DNA of 64,000 bases from Populus alba (taxonomy: Eukaryota; Streptophyta; Magnoliopsida; Malpighiales; Salicaceae), in assembly GCF_005239225.2 (NCBI RefSeq), contig NC_133290.1:13462204-13526203 (forward strand). Reading direction: 5' to 3'. Positions 61,257-64,000 of this stretch are shown here, one piece after another (positions within the stretch are counted from its first letter, which is position 1; the number at the start of each line of letters is the position of its first letter). The translations under genes were made by a program, and so were the position numbers. The notes below the pieces were generated by a model. It was not told the DNA's origin. It did no database searches and saw nothing but the letters and a program-made list of their open reading frames with translations.

Positions 61257-61738
61257 AACTCTTTTTTTTTAAAGGAATTCGGAGCACACGGTCCACTTAA
61301 ATTAAATAGCGTGCCCGAATAAATTAAATAAAAAACAGTAGATCCAATAACATTATAATATAAAATCGGAAAAAGACTTGTAAGGGAACTCCGACCACAC
61401 CACTGAGCGCCTTTACGAAAATTGGAGTTCATTCTGTACAGACAATGATCTATCTTCAGGCCCTCGGTAACGGGTTCCAAACAGCATTTTGTCCGAACTG
61501 GCTAGTTTCCCTTTAGATTAATTGGATCATAGTTATATCAAGAACAACAAGTGAAGTTGCCATTCTGGCCAGGCTTCAGGATCTATACCAAAGTTTTCTA
61601 TCCACAGCACCATTAAAAACACAAACTGGAAGAAGAAGAACATGTATGTGTGTGTGATTAGCCCATTTCTGGCATGTATTTTAAATCAAAGAATATGTCT
61701 TCTTCTTATATATTTCTGGCATGCAAAGAATCACATGC
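61257..61738. other. Intergenic, downstream of ADH
   Basis: No gene recognised; probably includes nothing beyond ADH 3' flanking DNA. Confidence 0.4.
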
Positions 61739-61757
61739 TTATATATATATATATATA

Positions 61758-61790
<33 letters not shown>

Positions 61791-61791
61791 T
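61739..61791. repeat. Interrupted (AT)n microsatellite
   Basis: Two AT runs separated by TATTTCT, in the 3' flank of the alcohol dehydrogenase gene. Confidence 0.95.
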
Positions 61792-61914
61792 GCCATCAAC
61801 AATGAAAGAAATTACATACTGATGCTCAAACACAGAAACCTTCTTTAATCAACAATCTCAAACAAGAATTTTATTGTTTCCAGTCACACCAAGGCAAACC
61901 AAACCAGTCTTCTT

Positions 61915-63884
<1,970 letters not shown>

Positions 63885-64000
63885 TTAAGCAAAATGCATC
63901 CAGTCATTGCCAGACAAAAATGAGAAATCCAGATACACAAAATGACAACAGCACAAAGAACATATCACAGACCCCACAAGGAATCATGAGCTTTCTTGGT

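Overview
The window is a piece of a dicot nuclear genome: very AT-rich intergenic DNA, GT-AG introns, and a low density of plant-type genes. The repeat families (a TRIM-like element, an abundant AT-rich MITE whose core includes ATCGTTTTGATGTGCTGATG, tRNA-type SINEs) resemble what I remember from Salicaceae, so Populus or a close relative is my best guess. This is inference, not a database match.

I assembled ten genes, checking reading phase at every exon junction. In order they are: (1) a TFIIH p62/TFB1 subunit, + strand, 20 coding exons, 2577-11074; (2) a small membrane protein, - strand, about 12.0-12.2 kb; (3) a J11-type plastid J-domain protein, - strand, 16465-16893; (4) a three-finger CCCH zinc-finger protein like Arabidopsis C3H38, + strand, leader from about 24.75 kb and CDS 28505-31842; (5) the U3 snoRNP WD40 protein YAOZHE/RRP9, - strand, 33878-38073; (6) a HECATE-type bHLH factor, + strand, 44470-45150; (7) a TED6/TED7-like proline-rich membrane protein, + strand, 48567-49226; (8) CAF-1 subunit FAS2, - strand, 51110-54332; (9) an invertase/pectin-methylesterase inhibitor, - strand, 59304-59861; (10) alcohol dehydrogenase, - strand, 61915-63877, whose first exon lies beyond the right edge.

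The space between genes is mostly decayed repeats: a TRIM-like element at three loci (a tandem LTR array at 13.0-13.5 kb, plus 41.3 and 56.7 kb), at least nine copies of the AT-rich MITE, a ~285-bp-period array at 21-22.6 kb, a hAT-like GGTTCGGTTT-rich element at 19.3 kb, a 5'-truncated LINE with an exact 16-bp target duplication at 45.3 kb, and two SINE-like elements at 47 kb. Two segmental duplications involve promoter DNA. One pair of HSE-bearing segments flanks the J-domain gene (14.3-14.9 and 18.2-18.6 kb). The other is a second copy of the inhibitor gene's upstream region at 56.1-57.2 kb with no gene attached.

The genes do not form a pathway. Several are basic nuclear genes (TFIIH, U3 snoRNP, CAF-1), and two of these have promoter motifs expected for their class: an E2F site plus telo-box in front of FAS2, and a telo-box plus TGGGCC/TGGGCT elements in front of YAO. 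FAS2 also appears to use two GC-AG introns. I found no CRISPR array, operon, rRNA or true tRNA gene.
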